DNA of 64,000 nt from Burkholderiaceae bacterium (GTDB lineage Bacteria > Pseudomonadota > Gammaproteobacteria > Burkholderiales > Burkholderiaceae_C), in the NCBI GenBank assembly GCA_014879655.1, contig JACSRS010000096.1, positions 1 through 64,000 of the forward strand, in the 5' to 3' direction. The position numbers and the translations under genes were made by a program. Shown here in pieces: positions 26,034 through 34,329 of this stretch. Under the pieces are notes generated by a model. It did not search any database. It was not told where the DNA came from and worked only from the letters and a program-made list of their open reading frames with translations. How positions within the stretch are numbered: position 1 is the first letter of the stretch; every line of letters begins with the position of its first letter.

Positions 26034-27398
26034 GTGAAACCCCTGCCCGAACTTGCCGCGTTCCTTGAAAGCCTGCCCGAGCCCCACATCCTCTTCGATG
26101 CGAAGTACCGCATCCTTTCGGCCAACGCGGCCTATCGGCGCGAGCACAGCCCCGACCGCAGCGTCATCGGCCGCCACTGCTACGAGGTATCTCACCACTT
26201 CGCCGTTCCCTGTGACCAGGCGGGCGAGTCATGCCCCATGGCGCAGTCGTTGCGCTCGGGCCAACGCGAACGCGTGCTGCACCTGCATCACACCCCAAAA
26301 GGCGAGGAATACGTCAACATTGAGCTCTCGCCGCTTCCGGGTCCCGATGGTGAAACGGCATTTTTCGTGGAAAAAATGGAGTTGCTGGGTGTGGCGCATG
26401 GCGAGCCCGCCCATCAGGGACTGATCGGCCGCTCGGAAGCGTTCCAGGGCATGTTGAGGTTGGTGGCGCGGGCGGCAAACTCGCGCGCCACCGTGCTGCT
26501 GCTGGGTGAATCGGGTACCGGCAAGGAACTCGTCGCCAGGGCTTTGCACGAAGCCAGTCCACGCGCGGCCAAGCCGCTGGTGGCAGTGGACTGCTCCAGC
26601 CTGCCCGAAACCCTTTTCGAATCCGAGATCTTCGGCCACGAGCGCGGCGCTTTCACCGGCGCCAATGCGGCCAAGGCCGGATTGGTGGAGGCGGCCAGCG
26701 GCGGCACCCTGTTTCTCGATGAGGTGGGCGACATTCCGCTGTCACTGCAGGTCAAATTGCTGCGCCTGCTGGAAACAGGTACCTACCGCCGCGTCGGCAG
26801 CACCCTGCTGCGCCATGCCGACATCCGCGTTGTCTCTGCCACCCACCGCGACCTTGACCAGATGGTGGCAGACGGCCGCTTCCGAGAAGATCTCTACTAC
26901 CGACTATCGACCTTTCCGATCAGGCTGCCCAGTTTGCGCGATCGCACGGGCGATGTGCGGCTGCTGGCGCCCTCGCTGCTGGAGCGTGTGGCCGCGCCGC
27001 GCCATCTGCAACTTAGCGCGTCAGCCCTGAAGCTGCTGGATGCGCAGACCTTTCCGGGAAATGTGCGTGAATTGCGCAACCTGCTGGAGCGCTCGGCACT
27101 GCTCTGCGACGGCGATCTGATCGAGGCCGAGCATGTGCAGCAGGCCATCGACACCGGTCGCCGTCCGACTGGCGCACCCAGGCAAGCGGACATGAGTCTG
27201 GCGCTCACGCTGCCTGCAGGCGCCGGCGCGGAATCGGTGCCGGATTTCAAGGCCCTGGAACGCACCGCGCTGCGTGCCGCCCTCGCGGCCCATACAGGCA
27301 CCCGGGCAGAACTCGCCTTCAAGATGGGCATCAGCGAGCGCTCGCTCTACCGAAAAATCAAAGGGCTGGATTTTCCTTGCACACCACCGGCAGCCTGA
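26034..27398 (+). CDS. sigma-54-dependent activator with Cys-rich PAS domain
   Basis: A 454-residue regulator. Residues 5-115 form a PAS domain with an unusual Cys/His set (GRHCYEVSHHFAVPCDQAGE, SCPMAQ) that could hold a metal or Fe-S cluster. Residues 130-365 are an AAA+ domain with Walker A GESGTGKE and the sigma-54 contact GAFTGA. The C terminus is a Fis-type helix-turn-helix (RAELAFKMGISERSLYRKIK). The start is uncertain. GTG at 26034 is used, but a TTG at 25962 in the same frame would add a segment with FCHSGSCNGCP. It is divergent from the cyd operon and probably activates it. Confidence 0.88.
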   Translation: MKPLPELAAFLESLPEPHILFDAKYRILSANAAYRREHSPDRSVIGRHCYEVSHHFAVPCDQAGESCPMAQSLRSGQRERVLHLHHTPKGEEYVNIELSPLPGPDGETAFFVEKMELLGVAHGEPAHQGLIGRSEAFQGMLRLVARAANSRATVLLLGESGTGKELVARALHEASPRAAKPLVAVDCSSLPETLFESEIFGHERGAFTGANAAKAGLVEAASGGTLFLDEVGDIPLSLQVKLLRLLETGTYRRVGSTLLRHADIRVVSATHRDLDQMVADGRFREDLYYRLSTFPIRLPSLRDRTGDVRLLAPSLLERVAAPRHLQLSASALKLLDAQTFPGNVRELRNLLERSALLCDGDLIEAEHVQQAIDTGRRPTGAPRQADMSLALTLPAGAGAESVPDFKALERTALRAALAAHTGTRAELAFKMGISERSLYRKIKGLDFPCTPPAA

Positions 27399-27636
27399 GC
27401 GAGTCGCAAAATCCCGCCTATGAATTCACAACACAGCAGTGACTTTGCGAATACCGACATCAGCAGTCCAACAACTGGCGTGCCGGTCTCGGATCTCCAC
27501 AAAGCCTTGCTGAAATCAAACGCGACAGGAAAGAATCCGCAGTCAAGGACGCGAGCATGATTGAATCGAACCAACCAGAAGCCATCTCCAGCGTCATCGC
27601 TGATCGCGTGATCTGCCCACGAATTTCCCCAATAGC

Positions 27637-28275
27637 ATGACCCTCGACAGCAACCCCTCATTTGCCAACCCGGCACAGATCTGGAACAGCCGCTTCTCCA
27701 CAGACGGTTACGTTTTCGGCACCGAACCCAATGACTGGCTCCGGCGCCACGCCTCCGTCTGGAAATCAGGTTCAACCATCCTTTGTGTGGCCGACGGCGA
27801 AGGACGCAACAGCGTCTGGCTGGCCGGGCAAGGCCACAATGTGGATGCGTTTGACATCTCAGAGGTGGGTGTCGGCAAGGCCAGGCGCCTGGCCGAGCAA
27901 TACCACGTGAACGTCAACTATTCGATTTCCGGATGCGACGACTTTGAGTGGAGGCCCAATCATTACGATGGCGTTGCCGCCATCTTCGTGCAATTCGCTG
28001 ATCCCGTGCTTCGGTCACGTCTGTTTGAGAATATGGCTCGGAGCCTCAAGCCCGGAGGCTCCCTTGTGTTGGTTGGATATACACCCAAACAATTGGACTA
28101 CGGAACCGGTGGACCATCTGTTCTCTCGCATCTCTACACGCCTGAAATGCTACGCGAGGCATTTGGAAGTCTGGATATTCAAGTTCTGGAAGCCTATGAG
28201 GCGGAATTGGCAGAGGGTGATGGCCACAAGGGCCGCTCCGCCATCATCGGACTTATTGGAGCGCGCACGGATTAG
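27637..28275 (+). CDS. SAM-dependent methyltransferase, TehB/thiopurine-like
   Basis: A 212-residue class I methyltransferase. The N-terminal WNSRFSTDGYVFGTEPNDWL is typical of the TehB/thiopurine methyltransferase group. The SAM motif is unusual: ILCVADGEGRNSVWLAGQGH, with DGEGRN where DxGxGxG is expected, as in this subgroup. The acidic end VDAFDISEVG follows. Its substrate may be a small nucleophile or metalloid. No ribosome binding site is evident, and the local base composition is lower in GC than the flanks. It precedes a cupin gene by 26 bases. Confidence 0.8.
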   Translation: MTLDSNPSFANPAQIWNSRFSTDGYVFGTEPNDWLRRHASVWKSGSTILCVADGEGRNSVWLAGQGHNVDAFDISEVGVGKARRLAEQYHVNVNYSISGCDDFEWRPNHYDGVAAIFVQFADPVLRSRLFENMARSLKPGGSLVLVGYTPKQLDYGTGGPSVLSHLYTPEMLREAFGSLDIQVLEAYEAELAEGDGHKGRSAIIGLIGARTD

Positions 28276-28301
28276 GTACGGGCGCACTTGAAGGCTTTTT
28301 T

Positions 28302-28967
28302 ATGAACACTCTCATGGTGAATGCCGACCTGTCGCAACGAAGTGTTGTCGATGGCAACGCCCTACCTTGGCAACCCTCTCCTTCACCGCTGGTCCACCGC
28401 AAGATTCTGGAGCGCGATGGCGCGGAGGTGGCCCGCGCGACTTCCATCGTTCGATACGACGCGGGGGCGACGTTCAACTTGCACGAGCATGAGCTCGGGG
28501 AAGAAATTTTGGTGCTGGAAGGAACCTTGAGCGACGAGTTTGGAGACTATGGACCCGGCACTTACGTGAAGAACCCCCCGGGCTCCAGCCATGCACCATT
28601 TTCCAAGGGCGGGTGCACATTGTTTGTGAAACTGCGGCACCTTTCCCCCGATGACGATGAGCGGGTTGTGATTCACACCCACCATTCGCCCTGGTTCCGG
28701 GGAATGGTCGACGGGCTGACCGTTATGCCACTGTCTGAATTCGGGACCCGTCACACCGCAATGGTGCGATGGGCGCCAGGCACATATTTCAATCCTCACA
28801 GGCATTACGGCGGCGAAGAAATTTATGTTGTCGAAGGCGTTTTTTCCGACGAACATGGAACATACCCGCAAGGAAGCTGGATCCGCAGTCCGCACCTGAG
28901 CCAGCACAAGCCGTTCAGTGTTGAGGGATGCCTGATTCTGGTGAAAACCGGACACCTTGTGGATTGA
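28302..28967 (+). CDS. double-cupin protein, ChrR-like
   Basis: A 221-residue protein with two cupin domains. The first holds HEHELGEEILVLEGTLSDEF and the second HRHYGGEEIYVVEGVFSDEH, each with the His-x-His and Glu metal ligands. Each is followed by a GTYVKNPPGSSH- or GSWIRSPHLSQH-like strand. This is the arrangement of the ChrR cupin family, some members of which are anti-sigma factors. No sigma factor gene and no N-terminal zinc domain are present, so an enzymatic or sensing role for oxidised small molecules is as likely. It probably shares an operon with the methyltransferase. Confidence 0.8.
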   Translation: MNTLMVNADLSQRSVVDGNALPWQPSPSPLVHRKILERDGAEVARATSIVRYDAGATFNLHEHELGEEILVLEGTLSDEFGDYGPGTYVKNPPGSSHAPFSKGGCTLFVKLRHLSPDDDERVVIHTHHSPWFRGMVDGLTVMPLSEFGTRHTAMVRWAPGTYFNPHRHYGGEEIYVVEGVFSDEHGTYPQGSWIRSPHLSQHKPFSVEGCLILVKTGHLVD

Positions 28968-28990
28968 TCTCTTACTTGACTTGCCTTTGA

Positions 28991-29007
28991 GGGCTTTTGC
29001 AAAGCCC
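28991..29007. terminator. hairpin between convergent genes
   Basis: GGGCTTT-TGC-AAAGCCC is a perfect seven-base-pair stem shortly after the cupin stop. It is followed by AATAAAAGGG and has no T-run on the plus side, so the terminator call is weak. Confidence 0.35.
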
Positions 29008-29091
29008 AATAAAAGGGCAACCGGTTCCAAGTCCGGTCTCAGCACACTTCTGTCGGGCTGGCATCCGCCGGTCAACAGCTGGTTCCATTGG

Positions 29092-29937
29092 TTACGCCGC
29101 CTCCAACGCCAGAACCGCTGTCGCTGTGTTGGAAATCGGGATGTGATAGTTGCCGGTGACCCGCCGCACCTTCGGACCGGCTGCTGTCAGAGCACCGCGC
29201 ATGGCCAGCCACATCAGCAGTTCCACACCTTGCGTGCCGGTCTTTTCGACGAGTTCGTGAATGCTGAATTGCGTGGCCCATTCAGGATTGGTCTCCAGGC
29301 TGTCGAGAAACTGCAGGTCGAAGGCCTTGTTGATGAAGCCCGCGCGTTCGCCGTCGAGCTGGTGGCTCAGGCCGCCGGAGGCGATGACGGCCACCTTCTT
29401 GCTGCTGTCCCATGACTTGATCGCCTCGCCCACGGCCTTGCCCATTGCATAGACGCGGCTGGCCTTGGGCAACGGGAACTGCACGGTGTTGATGCACACC
29501 GGCACCACGGTCACTGGGCAATCGCCTTCAGGCCAGAACAACTTGAGCGGCAGCGTGCAAGCATGGTCAACCAGCATCTCCTGGCAACTCACGATGTCGA
29601 ACTCCTTCTCGACGAGCGTGTTGATGATGTGCCATGAAAGGTCCAACTCACCCCTGAAAGGCGGCAGCGTCGGGATGCCCCAGCCCTCGTCAGCGTTGTT
29701 GTATTCGGGAGCGGCGCCGACGGCGAAAGTTGGCATCTTGTCCAGGAAGAAGTTCAGGCCGTGGTCGTTGTAGAACAACACGACGACGTCGGGCCTCTTT
29801 GCACCCAGCCATTCGCGGATCGGCGGGAAACCGTCGAAGAAGGGTTTCCAGTAGGGCTCCTGCTGCAGACCCTTGTGAATCGCGCTGCCGATGGCGGGAA
29901 TGTGGGACGTGCCGAGGCCGCCGATGAGTTGTGCCAT
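29092..29937 (-). CDS. protocatechuate 4,5-dioxygenase beta subunit (LigB/PmdB-like)
   Basis: A 281-residue catalytic subunit of a class III extradiol dioxygenase. The Fe(II) ligands expected in LigB are visible as His12 (GTSHIP), His59 (FYNDHG) and a Glu in GVELLMWLAM. The catalytic His is in SGGLSHQLDG. It would cleave protocatechuate or a similar catechol between carbons 4 and 5. AGGAGAACCAAC precedes the ATG. The alpha subunit gene lies 27 bases upstream. The rest of the 4,5-cleavage pathway is not nearby, so the true substrate is open. Confidence 0.88.
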   Translation of the reverse strand: MAQLIGGLGTSHIPAIGSAIHKGLQQEPYWKPFFDGFPPIREWLGAKRPDVVVLFYNDHGLNFFLDKMPTFAVGAAPEYNNADEGWGIPTLPPFRGELDLSWHIINTLVEKEFDIVSCQEMLVDHACTLPLKLFWPEGDCPVTVVPVCINTVQFPLPKASRVYAMGKAVGEAIKSWDSSKKVAVIASGGLSHQLDGERAGFINKAFDLQFLDSLETNPEWATQFSIHELVEKTGTQGVELLMWLAMRGALTAAGPKVRRVTGNYHIPISNTATAVLALEAA

Positions 29938-29964
29938 GTTGGTTCTCCTGGAATCGTTGTTGAT

Positions 29965-30312
29965 TTACTGTCCGGCGGCCACGAGCTTCGCCTTGAACGC
30001 TTCCTTGGTCATGCCGGTCTGCTGGGCACCGATGTCCTGCATGTCCAGCTTGAAAATGCCTGCGAACTTGGCCAGGTAGTAGGCGTGGCCGCCCGCCGCG
30101 ATGAGTTGCAGCACGTTGCGCGCGCGGATGGCGGCGGCCTGCTGCTCGTTCAGACCGTACTTGCGCATGTAGGCTTCTTCATCGGCAACGAAAGCCTGAC
30201 GGTTGGCTTCATCATTGAATGAAAAGCACATCTTGTTCAGCGCATAACCTTTGCGGGCCTGTTCACCGTCAAAGGGTGTTGTGCCGGGGATCTCTTTGGC
30301 GGGCTGAGTCAT
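29965..30312 (-). CDS. protocatechuate 4,5-dioxygenase alpha subunit (LigA/PmdA-like)
   Basis: A 115-residue small helical subunit. The LigA signatures GYALNKMCFSFNDEANRQAF and AAIRARNVLQLIAAGGHAYYLAKFA are present. This subunit closes the active site of the beta subunit. The ATG at 30312 follows AGGAGACGAGC, a strong ribosome binding site. It is the first gene of a two-gene operon and is divergent from a LysR regulator. Confidence 0.88.
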   Translation of the reverse strand: MTQPAKEIPGTTPFDGEQARKGYALNKMCFSFNDEANRQAFVADEEAYMRKYGLNEQQAAAIRARNVLQLIAAGGHAYYLAKFAGIFKLDMQDIGAQQTGMTKEAFKAKLVAAGQ

Positions 30313-30383
30313 TGCTCGTCTCCTGCGATGGTTGATGTGAGTCAGGACTCCAGTGTCACGCGCCGATTGCAAAAGATAAACAG

Positions 30384-30400
30384 ATCAATCATGATTTGAT
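30384..30400. promoter_or_regulatory. LysR-type operator next to the regulator start
   Basis: ATCAATCATGATTTGAT is a near-perfect palindrome with a T-N11-A core (GATCAAnCATGATTTGATC when one extra base per side is read). It ends two bases before the LysR start codon and lies about 70-90 bases upstream of the dioxygenase start. It would suit binding by the neighbouring LysR protein with autoregulation. Confidence 0.5.
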
Positions 30401-30402
30401 CC

Positions 30403-31305
30403 ATGAGCAAATTCGATTGGTCCGATCTCGACGCCCGTCTGCTGCAGTTGCTGGTGGCGGTAGTCGAGGCCGGCAGCATCACCGGCGCAGCCCAGCGGCT
30501 GGGGGTCACGCAATCAGCGGTGAGCCACCTTCTGGAAAAGTTGCGTGGCATCGTGGGTGACCCGCTGTTCGTCAAGTCCGGGCGGGGCATCGTGGCCACA
30601 GCGCGGGCCGAAGCACTGGCCGTTCAGGCGCGGGATCTGCTGGGCGAGTTGGAGCGATTCGCGCGTTCGGGCGAATTCGACCCGGCACGCTGGCAGACCA
30701 CTTTCACCATCGCCGCCAACGATTTCCAGCGGGACCTGTTGCTGCCGGCCTTGATGGCACGGTTGCGCAGCGCCGCGCCAGGCGTCGCGCTGCGGGTGAT
30801 TCCATCCGGTGTGCCCAGCCTGGAGATGCTGCGCAGCGAGCACTGCCAGCTCGTCATCAGCCCGCGCCCGCCCGACGGCGCCGACATCCTGCAAAAGCGC
30901 CTGTTCGAGGACTGCTACCGCGTGTTCTACGACCCCGCCGTGCGCAAGCCGCCAGGCTCACGCACCGAGTACCTGGCGGCCGACCACATCACCGTGCTCT
31001 ACGAGCCGCGCCGCCCGCTCGACCTGGATCAGCACCTGGCCCGCAAGGGCATTCAGCGGCGCTTTGCCATCATGGTGCCGGACTTCTCCGGACTGCCCCC
31101 GTTCATCCGCGGCAGCGACATGCTGGCCACCGTGCCCGCCCGCCTGCAGTCCCACCTGCTGCGCGACCTGGCCAGCGTGGAGCCCCCGGTGCCCTGCCCA
31201 CCCCTGCCGATGTACATGATCTGGCACGCGCGGCATCAGGCGGATGCCGCGCATCGGTGGCTGCGGGCAGCGCTGGAGTCGGTGGTGGCGCAAGAAGTCG
31301 GATGA
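30403..31305 (+). CDS. LysR family regulator of the LigAB-like operon
   Basis: A 300-residue LysR protein. The helix-turn-helix is LDARLLQLLVAVVEAGSITG, AAQRLGVTQSAVSHLLEKLR, and the effector domain begins near residue 95 (WQTTFTIAANDFQRDLLLPA). The NodD/PnbR-like start of the effector domain (FTIAANDFQ) suggests an aromatic ligand. It is divergent from the dioxygenase genes and is likely their regulator. Confidence 0.9.
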   Translation: MSKFDWSDLDARLLQLLVAVVEAGSITGAAQRLGVTQSAVSHLLEKLRGIVGDPLFVKSGRGIVATARAEALAVQARDLLGELERFARSGEFDPARWQTTFTIAANDFQRDLLLPALMARLRSAAPGVALRVIPSGVPSLEMLRSEHCQLVISPRPPDGADILQKRLFEDCYRVFYDPAVRKPPGSRTEYLAADHITVLYEPRRPLDLDQHLARKGIQRRFAIMVPDFSGLPPFIRGSDMLATVPARLQSHLLRDLASVEPPVPCPPLPMYMIWHARHQADAAHRWLRAALESVVAQEVG

Positions 31306-31405
31306 ATGCGAAAAGCCCTGACCACCTTGCAGATGTCGCGAGCGCTTGATGGCTGCCCGTCACAGACAATTCTTTGACACTTGCCGCCCCCGCCCCGCGG
31401 CATCC

Positions 31406-31855
31406 TCAGCTGCCGATCCTATCCTCCAGCGCCGCCATGGCTTCGTCGAGCAGCGCGTGCAACTCAGCAACCCGCGCCTCACCCAGCCGCTGGTTCAGCG
31501 CCAGTTGCGCCACCTTCCAGTGTCGCTGCGCCTCCGCGCGCTTTCGCTGACCGTCTTCGGTGGCGGTGATCAGGTGGCTGCGTGCGTCGGCGCCCGGGGC
31601 CACGCTGATCCAGCCCGACGCAACCAGCGGCTGCAGGTTGCGTGACAGCGTTGACGGCGTGAGTTTCATGGCGGCCGCCAGGTCCACGCTGCGCATGGGC
31701 CCCAGCCGCACCACGTGCGAAAGCAGCGAATACTGGGTGCCCTTGAGCCCCGTCTTGCCCACTTCAGCGTCGTAGTGCTGCGCGACGCGGCGCATCAGCT
31801 GGCGCAGCTTCAGGTTGGTGCAGCCTTGCGGTCGGGAAAGCGGTGCATTCGTCAT
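31406..31855 (-). CDS. MarR family transcriptional regulator
   Basis: A 149-residue winged-helix regulator. The DNA-binding region is LLSHVVRLGPMRSVDLAAAM, KLTPSTLSRNLQPLVASGWI, and the wing is PGADARSHLITATEDGQRKR. MarR proteins are dimeric repressors released by small phenolic or oxidised ligands. It is divergent from a PaaI-type thioesterase gene, with a perfect 16-bp palindrome between them. Confidence 0.92.
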   Translation of the reverse strand: MTNAPLSRPQGCTNLKLRQLMRRVAQHYDAEVGKTGLKGTQYSLLSHVVRLGPMRSVDLAAAMKLTPSTLSRNLQPLVASGWISVAPGADARSHLITATEDGQRKRAEAQRHWKVAQLALNQRLGEARVAELHALLDEAMAALEDRIGS

Positions 31856-31860
31856 TATTT

Positions 31861-31876
31861 AATTGTAGCTACAATT
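31861..31876. promoter_or_regulatory. MarR operator palindrome
   Basis: AATTGTAGCTACAATT is a perfect 16-bp palindrome. It starts five bases upstream of the marR start codon and about 45 bases upstream of the divergent thioesterase. Size, symmetry and position are as expected for a MarR-family operator that represses both genes. Confidence 0.7.
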
Positions 31877-31920
31877 GTTGCAGATACATTTTTATTTCTG
31901 GCGACACAAAGGAGCCCCGC

Positions 31921-32490
31921 ATGAGCCACACCCCGCACAACCATATCGATCAATGGCTGGCCGACGAAGAAGCCGTTCGCAAGCGCGCGCAGGGTGGCGC
32001 CGGACCGGGACTGGCCACGGCCGAGCAAGTGGCGGGCAAGTCAGGGCTGGAAGTGATGCAGGCGATGCTGCGCGGCGAAGTGCCGCACGCGCACATCGCG
32101 CGGACGCTGAATTTCACGACGATCGAGATCTCCAAAGGGGTGGCCATTTTTCAGGGCACGCCGCAGATCGAGCACTTCAACCCGCTAGGCTCGGTGCACG
32201 GCGGCTGGTTTGCCACGCTGCTCGATTCGGCGCTGGGATGCGCGGTGCACACGATGATGCCCGCCGGCCGCGCTTACACCACCGCCGAGCTGAGCGTGAA
32301 CTTCGTCAAGGCGATCACGCTCAAGGTTCCGCGAGTGCGTGCCGAGGGCCGCGTGATTCACTGCGGCCGGCAGCTGGCCACCGCCGAGGCCCGCCTGGTT
32401 GGCCCGGACGGCACGCTCTACGCGCACGCCACCACCACCTGTCTGGTGTTCGACATGAAGCACCCGCCCGCCGGCGGGGCGACGACATAA
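31921..32490 (+). CDS. PaaI-family hotdog thioesterase
   Basis: A 189-residue protein. The hotdog fold follows an N-terminal helix region of about 55 residues. The catalytic helix lies in HFNPLGSVHGGWFATLLDSA (the usual N/D-x6-H-GG pattern), and the strand TAELSVNFVKAITLKVPRVR is typical. It would hydrolyse aryl- or acyl-CoA esters. AAAGGAGCCCCGC precedes the ATG at 31921. It is divergent from marR and probably controlled by it, with gloA 69 bases downstream. Confidence 0.87.
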   Translation: MSHTPHNHIDQWLADEEAVRKRAQGGAGPGLATAEQVAGKSGLEVMQAMLRGEVPHAHIARTLNFTTIEISKGVAIFQGTPQIEHFNPLGSVHGGWFATLLDSALGCAVHTMMPAGRAYTTAELSVNFVKAITLKVPRVRAEGRVIHCGRQLATAEARLVGPDGTLYAHATTTCLVFDMKHPPAGGATT

Positions 32491-32559
32491 TCAAAATCTC
32501 TGGCGATCAACCTCACCCGGGGTGGCGGGAAACTGCCCAATACGAACAGAAGGACACTC

Positions 32560-32970
32560 ATGAGACTGCTTCACACCATGCTTCGCGTCGGCAACCTGCA
32601 GCGCAGCATCGACTTCTACACCCAGGTGCTGGGCATGAAATTGCTGCGCACCTCCGAAAACCCCGAATACAAATATTCGCTCGCGTTCCTGGGTTACGGC
32701 AGCAACCCCGAGCACGCCGAACTGGAGCTGACCTGGAACTGGGGTGTTGAAAGCTACGAGATGGGCACGGCCTATGGTCACATCGCGCTGGGCGTGCCCG
32801 ACGCCTATGCGGCGGTGGAGAAGATCAAGGCCGCCGGCGGCAACGTGACGCGCGAGGCCGGCCCGGTCAAAGGCGGCAAGACGGTGATCGCCTTTGTCAC
32901 CGACCCGGACGGCTACAAGATCGAGCTGATCGAACGAGCCGAAAACGCCGGTGGCGGCGGGCTGCGCTGA
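32560..32970 (+). CDS. gloA: lactoylglutathione lyase (glyoxalase I)
   Basis: A 136-residue vicinal-oxygen-chelate enzyme that converts the methylglyoxal-glutathione adduct to lactoylglutathione. The metal ligands of the nickel-type enzyme are in place: His5 (LLHTML), Glu in HAELELTWN, His in YGHIALGV and Glu in YKIELIE. The helix [15 protein letters not shown] is diagnostic. AGAAGGACACTC precedes the ATG. It follows the thioesterase gene and may be co-transcribed. Confidence 0.96.
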   Translation: MRLLHTMLRVGNLQRSIDFYTQVLGMKLLRTSENPEYKYSLAFLGYGSNPEHAELELTWNWGVESYEMGTAYGHIALGVPDAYAAVEKIKAAGGNVTREAGPVKGGKTVIAFVTDPDGYKIELIERAENAGGGGLR

Positions 32971-33000
32971 ATCGGCGCCTTCGAGCCAGAAAATCGTCCT

Positions 33001-33053
33001 GTTTTCATAGCGAAAAACGTCCATTTCACGATGGCTTTTCCCCATTTTGACGT
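33001..33053 (+). repeat. dispersed intergenic repeat, copy f (divergent)
   Basis: TTTTCATAGCGAAAAACGTC, then CATTTCACGATGGCTTTTCC and CCATTTTGACG. It aligns with the other copies at ATAGC, GAAAA, CCATTT, ACG, TGG and the closing CCATTTT but has lost much of the core. It lies between gloA and the convergent OmpA-like gene. Confidence 0.5.
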
Positions 33054-33075
33054 AAAAAAGCCCGGAAACCGGGCT
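33054..33075 (-). terminator. terminator of the OmpA-like gene
   Basis: Read on the minus strand, AGCCCGG-TTT-CCGGGCT is a perfect stem followed by a run of six T. It lies about 60 bases past the stop of the OmpA-like gene and may also end gloA transcription from the other side. Confidence 0.85.
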
Positions 33076-33134
33076 GAGGGGGGTCCGTCGCCGGGGACCC
33101 GATCCTGCGTGCGCCCTGATTGGCGCGGCGGGCC

Positions 33135-33623
33135 TTATTTCAGCGTGACCTCGACCCGGCGCGCCTCAGCCGGTGAACCGCCGGCCTGCGTGTTTTCGGG
33201 GCGGCTCATTTCGATCTTGTCTTCGGTTACGCCCAGCAGCAGCAGCGATGCACGCACGGCCATGGCCCGCTGCTTGGCCAGTTCGGCATTCAGCGCCGGG
33301 TCACCAGAGGCGTCATGGAAGCCGCTGATCACCGCCATCTTGCCGCCTGAAACGGCGGTCACGACTTCGCCCAGTGCCTGCGGAGCGCCTTCGGCCAGAT
33401 CGGCCTTGCCGCTGGCAAAGTAGAAAACCACCATGCCTTCGCCAACCCGGATGCGCGGCGCATCGACGTCCACCTCAACCACCACCGCCGTTGGCGCCTG
33501 CACGGCACGGGCCCGGTTGCCCTGATAGATGCTGACGCCGATCACCAGCGACACCACCAGCGCAATCACGCCAAAAACCACACCCAGCACCAGCCCCTGG
33601 CTGTCATCGTCCGAAGAAAACAT
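33135..33623 (-). CDS. OmpA-family protein with one membrane anchor
   Basis: A 162-residue protein. Residues 10-30 form one membrane helix (LVLGVVFGVIALVVSLVIGV). Residues 60-160 are an OmpA/MotB-like peptidoglycan-binding domain with VVFYFASGKADLAEGAPQAL, then a GFHDASGDPALNAELAKQRA segment where the family has G-x-TD-x-x-G-x-x-x-N-x-x-L. The anchored form would tie the inner membrane to the cell wall. It is divergent from the ChaC-like gene with only about 40 bases between. Confidence 0.85.
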   Translation of the reverse strand: MFSSDDDSQGLVLGVVFGVIALVVSLVIGVSIYQGNRARAVQAPTAVVVEVDVDAPRIRVGEGMVVFYFASGKADLAEGAPQALGEVVTAVSGGKMAVISGFHDASGDPALNAELAKQRAMAVRASLLLLGVTEDKIEMSRPENTQAGGSPAEARRVEVTLK

Positions 33624-33664
33624 CTCACACTCCCAGAAAAGATGAGGGATTGTAAAGTGTGGGC

Positions 33665-34294
33665 ATGTCCGCCCCCGACGACCGCTCGCCCTTTGCCCGC
33701 TGGACGGTGCGCGACCCGGCGCCGCTGCTGGAGCGGGTGCGCGGCCAATGGCAGGGCCTGCGCGAGCGCGGCGACACCCACGCCGATCTGTGGGTGTTCG
33801 GCTACGCCTCGCTGATCTGGCGCCCCGACTTCGACCATACCGAGCGGCACATCACCCGCGTGCACGGCTGGCACCGGGCGCTGAAGATGTGGAGCCGCAT
33901 CAACCGCGGCACCCCTGAAGTGCCCGGGCTGGTCTTTGCCCTGCTGCCCGGCGGCAGCTGCCAGGGCATGGTGTTCCGGGTGCCGCACCGCGATGCCGAA
34001 GAGGTACTGGCAGCGCTTTGGGCACGCGAGATGCCCACCGGTGTGTACGACCCGCGCTGGTTGCCCTGCGCCACGCCGCATGGCGCCGTGCAGGCGCTGA
34101 CCTTTACACTGTCCCGGCGCAGCCCCAACTACACGGGCCAATTGAGCCCGCAGCAGTTGCAACAGATTTTTTCGCAGGCCCGCGGGCGCTACGGCACGAC
34201 GCGCGACTATGCCCGCCAGACGCTGGAAGCGCTGCGCCAGCAGGGCATTGACGACCGCGCGCTAGCGCGCCTGCTGGCCCAGACCCATCCCTGA
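33665..34294 (+). CDS. gamma-glutamylcyclotransferase, ChaC-like
   Basis: A 209-residue enzyme that would release 5-oxoproline from glutathione. The substrate loop [14 protein letters not shown] near residues 45-60 and the catalytic Glu in [15 protein letters not shown] are conserved, as is the strand [15 protein letters not shown] at 33665 is preferred over GTG two codons earlier. It is followed by pdxH. Confidence 0.92.
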   Translation: MSAPDDRSPFARWTVRDPAPLLERVRGQWQGLRERGDTHADLWVFGYASLIWRPDFDHTERHITRVHGWHRALKMWSRINRGTPEVPGLVFALLPGGSCQGMVFRVPHRDAEEVLAALWAREMPTGVYDPRWLPCATPHGAVQALTFTLSRRSPNYTGQLSPQQLQQIFSQARGRYGTTRDYARQTLEALRQQGIDDRALARLLAQTHP

Positions 34295-34329
34295 GGCCGC
34301 ACCCGATCTCCCAACTTTCAACCCAGACC

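Noticed and set aside
27420-27560. A 46-codon frame between the sigma-54 activator and the methyltransferase
   Set aside because: No ribosome binding site, no similarity that I recognise and low-complexity composition. It is not enough to call a gene.
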